DNA of 8,120 nt. It comes from JAAYYY01 sp032260445 (GTDB lineage: Bacteria > Chloroflexota > Anaerolineae > Promineifilales > Promineifilaceae). Location: contig JAVVFG010000182.1 of assembly GCA_032260445.1 (NCBI GenBank), positions 1 through 8,120 on the forward strand, in the 5' to 3' direction. Positions 6,728 to 8,120 of the stretch are shown piece by piece. The position numbers and the translations under genes were made by a program. Numbering within the stretch: position 1 is the stretch's first letter; the number at the start of each line of letters is the position of its first letter. The notes below the pieces were generated by a model, which was not told where the DNA came from, ran no database searches, and saw nothing but the letters and a program-made list of their open reading frames with translations.

Positions 6728-6748
6728 CGTTTATTTTTCCTGTATAAT
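6721..6748 (+). promoter_or_regulatory. Sigma70-type promoter for the Tm-1-like gene
   Basis: TATAAT at 6743-6748 is a perfect -10 hexamer. TTCCCA at 6721-6726, with a 16-base spacer, matches four of six -35 positions. Transcription would begin near 6755, leaving a leader of about 60 bases before the ATG at 6816. The -35 box overlaps the typA start codon (6725-6727), so this promoter and early typA transcription compete for the same DNA. The surrounding 6728-6780 stretch is markedly AT-rich compared with the rest of the window. Confidence 0.6.
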
Positions 6749-6767
6749 CCGTCTGGATAAGCAATCA

Positions 6768-6776
6768 ATTCTACCA
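6768..6776 (-). promoter_or_regulatory. typA: Candidate extended -10 promoter for typA
   Basis: On the minus strand TGGTAGAAT (6776-6768) is an extended -10 element: TG, one base, then TAGAAT with five of six matches to TATAAT. The best -35 candidate, TTCCCC at 6797-6792, is poor, as often tolerated with an extended -10. A start near 6761 would leave about 34 untranslated bases containing the AGGA at 6738-6741. An alternative -10 is TATACA (6747-6742) with TTGATT (6769-6764) as -35, but that would give a nearly leaderless message lacking the AGGA. Confidence 0.45.
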
Positions 6777-6803
6777 GAAACGTGGGGCGCAGGGGAAATT
6801 GCT

Positions 6804-6810
6804 AAGGAGG
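6804..6810 (+). promoter_or_regulatory. Strong ribosome binding site that fixes the Tm-1-like start
   Basis: AAGGAGG lies five bases before the ATG at 6816. An in-frame ATG at 6651 would add 55 residues, but it lies inside typA, upstream of the promoter, and has no comparable site. The protein read from 6816 begins like its family. Confidence 0.85.
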
Positions 6811-6815
6811 ATCTT

Positions 6816-8027
6816 ATGGCGAAGACGGTCGTTCTCGTCGGTTCGTTGGATACGAAGGGCGAGGAGTTTGCGTTTGTGCGCGAGCTCATCGCCGGGGAGG
6901 GGCTGGAGACGATCACGGTCGACTTTGGTGTGATGGGCGAGCCAGGCTTTACGCCCGATGTCAGCCGGGAGACGGTGGCGGCAGCGGCAGGGGCGGATCT
7001 GGTCTACCTGGCGAGCGGCGAGCACAAAGATGAAGCGATGGCGGCGATGGGCGAGGGGCTGGCTCAAGTTGTGCGCCGCCTCTATGAGGAAGGGAGGCTG
7101 CACGGTATTTTGGGGATGGGCGGCAGCGGCGGGACGAGTATTGCTACGCAGGCGATGCGCGAGCTACCGGTGGGGGTGCCGAAGATCATGGTTTCCACGG
7201 TTGGCGGCGGCGACGTGAGCGCGTACAGCGGCACGCGGGATATCACCTTCATGCCGTCAATTGTGGACGTCGCGGGCATCAACAGCATCAGCCGCCAGAT
7301 TTACGCCAACGCCGCGGGAGCGATTGCCGGGGCGGTGAAGATGGAGGTGGAGACGCCCGCGGAAGAAAAGCCGCTGATCGCCGCGTCGATGTTCGGCAAC
7401 ACGACGGAGGCGGTGACTAATGCGCGCCACGTTCTGGAGGAGCAGGGCTACGAGGTGCTCGTCTTCCACGCGACGGGGACGGGCGGGCGCACGATGGAGA
7501 GCCTGATCGCGGACGGTTTTATCACGGCCTCTCTGGATATCACGACGACGGAGCTGGCGGATACGGTTTGTGGTGGGGTGTTCAGCGCCGGGCCGGAGCG
7601 GGTCCAGGCGGCGTCGAAGGCAGGCATCCCGGCGGTAATCGTGCCGGGCTGTGTGGACATGGCTAACTTCTGGGGCATCGAGACGGTGCCTGAGCGGTAT
7701 CAAAATCGCAATCTCTACCGTTGGAATCCCAACGTGACCTTGCTGCGCACGAACGCCGCCGAGAACACGCAGATCGGGGAGATGATCGCCGCTGCGGCCA
7801 ATCTGGCGACGGCGCCGGTGGCGATCCTGCTGCCGCTGCGCGGCGTCTCTATGCTGGATAGCGAGGGGCAGCCATTCTGGGATCCAGCAGCAGACCGGGC
7901 GTGCTTTAAGGCGATCAAGAGCAACGCGGCGGATCATGTCCAGATCATCGAGATTGACGCCAATGTGAATGATCCCGCTTTCTCGCGCACCGTCGCGAAG
8001 ACGCTGCTTGAGATGTTGGGCGGGTAG
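6816..8027 (+). CDS. Tm-1-like ATP-binding domain protein (UPF0261 family)
   Basis: This 403-residue protein is full length for the UPF0261/Tm-1-like family. In the tomato resistance protein Tm-1, which blocks tobamovirus RNA replication, the equivalent region is the N-terminal ATP-binding part; the bacterial role is not established. Family signatures are visible throughout: MAKTVVLVGSLDTKGEEFAF at the N-terminus, LGMGGSGGTSIAT (99-111), STVGGGDVSAYSGTRDITF (127-145), MFGNTTEAV (192-200), FHATGTGGRTME (217-228), LDITTTELAD (240-249), PGCVDMANF (277-285) and LLPLRGVSMLD (338-348). The glycine-rich loops are probable nucleotide-phosphate-binding segments. No signal peptide or membrane helix is seen, so it is cytoplasmic. 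AAGGAGG at 6804-6810 sets the start. The next gene begins 26 bases after the TAG with its own strong ribosome binding site and encodes what looks like the other half of the plant fusion, so the two products probably work together. Family call is firm; reaction and substrate unknown. Confidence 0.92.
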   Translation: MAKTVVLVGSLDTKGEEFAFVRELIAGEGLETITVDFGVMGEPGFTPDVSRETVAAAAGADLVYLASGEHKDEAMAAMGEGLAQVVRRLYEEGRLHGILGMGGSGGTSIATQAMRELPVGVPKIMVSTVGGGDVSAYSGTRDITFMPSIVDVAGINSISRQIYANAAGAIAGAVKMEVETPAEEKPLIAASMFGNTTEAVTNARHVLEEQGYEVLVFHATGTGGRTMESLIADGFITASLDITTTELADTVCGGVFSAGPERVQAASKAGIPAVIVPGCVDMANFWGIETVPERYQNRNLYRWNPNVTLLRTNAAENTQIGEMIAAAANLATAPVAILLPLRGVSMLDSEGQPFWDPAADRACFKAIKSNAADHVQIIEIDANVNDPAFSRTVAKTLLEMLGG

Positions 8028-8053
8028 GGAGCTAGCAGACGAGGAGGAAGATC

Positions 8054-8120
8054 ATGGCAATCCCGAGAGAGGAAATTCTGAGGCGGCTGCGCGCGCAGGT
8101 GGAAGCGAGCCGTCCCATCG
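8054..8120 (+). CDS. Start of a probable phosphoenolpyruvate hydrolase-family (TIM-barrel) protein, truncated by window end
   Basis: Only 22 codons are present: MAIPREEILRRLRAQVEASR followed by PI. GAGGAGG at 8041-8047 lies six bases before the ATG, a strong initiation signal. The N-terminus matches my recollection of the PEP hydrolase-family TIM-barrel proteins (REEIL.RLRAQ followed by a proline-isoleucine lead into the first strand). Position also supports this, because genes for these proteins commonly follow UPF0261 genes, and plant Tm-1 has the two as one polypeptide. With so few residues the product call is provisional; that it is a real gene start is much surer. Confidence 0.65.
   Translation, partial: MAIPREEILRRLRAQVEASRPI

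Noticed and set aside
5888..6760. Plus-strand open frame of 290 codons antisense to typA
   Set aside because: It covers conserved GTPase motifs on the other strand and has no coherent domain of its own.
6651..6815. Upstream in-frame ATG that would lengthen the Tm-1-like protein by 55 residues
   Set aside because: It lies antisense inside typA and upstream of the predicted transcription start, has no ribosome binding site, and adds sequence unlike the family. The start at 6816 has AAGGAGG and the family N-terminus.
1..8120. CRISPR array, defence island or prophage segment
   Set aside because: There are no regularly spaced repeats, no nuclease, integrase or phage structural genes, and no obvious change in base composition other than the short AT-rich promoter region near 6728-6780.

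Overview
The window is dense, GC-rich bacterial chromosome (GC well above half by eye) with short intergenic gaps. It carries six protein genes plus the first codons of a seventh. Gene content suggests an environmental bacterium, perhaps Chloroflexota (Anaerolineae/Caldilineae-like). The basis is a radical SAM maturase of the tungsten-oxidoreductase type and a split Tm-1-like/TIM-barrel gene pair. This is a family-level inference, since no marker gene is present to settle the taxonomy.

Layout from left to right: (1) 1-372, + strand, the C-terminal 123 residues of a major facilitator superfamily (MFS) transporter. (2) 369-1985, + strand, a soluble-glucose-dehydrogenase-like (PQQ/sorbosone dehydrogenase family) beta-propeller protein with one C-terminal membrane helix, coupled to gene 1 by an ATGA overlap. 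(3) 1996-3252, - strand, a radical SAM/SPASM protein with an AbrB-like N-terminal domain, meeting gene 2 tail to tail with a 10-base gap and a GC-only inverted repeat across the junction. (4) 3253-3638, a 386-base gap with an intrinsic terminator for the gene to its right and a weak pair of direct repeats. (5) 3639-4682, - strand, a secreted L,D-transpeptidase. (6) 4820-6727, - strand, the translational GTPase TypA/BipA. (7) 6728-6815, a short AT-rich divergent promoter region. (8) 6816-8027, + strand, a Tm-1-like (UPF0261) ATP-binding protein. (9) 8054 to the window end, + strand, the start of its probable TIM-barrel/PEP-hydrolase-family partner.

There are three apparent transcription units. 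The MFS/dehydrogenase pair looks like a transport-plus-oxidation operon running rightward into the window. TypA, the L,D-transpeptidase and the radical SAM gene all read leftward. A clear terminator follows the transpeptidase, so the radical SAM gene probably has its own promoter. The Tm-1-like/TIM-barrel pair forms a rightward operon starting from the intergenic region shared with typA, where the two best promoter candidates appear to face each other.

I found no CRISPR array, insertion sequence, integrase, tRNA, rRNA or obvious defence system. The points most worth following up are the AbrB-radical SAM fusion without its usual oxidoreductase partner in view, the tail-anchored PQQ-dehydrogenase-like protein without a signal peptide, the face-to-face promoters, and the split two-gene equivalent of plant Tm-1.
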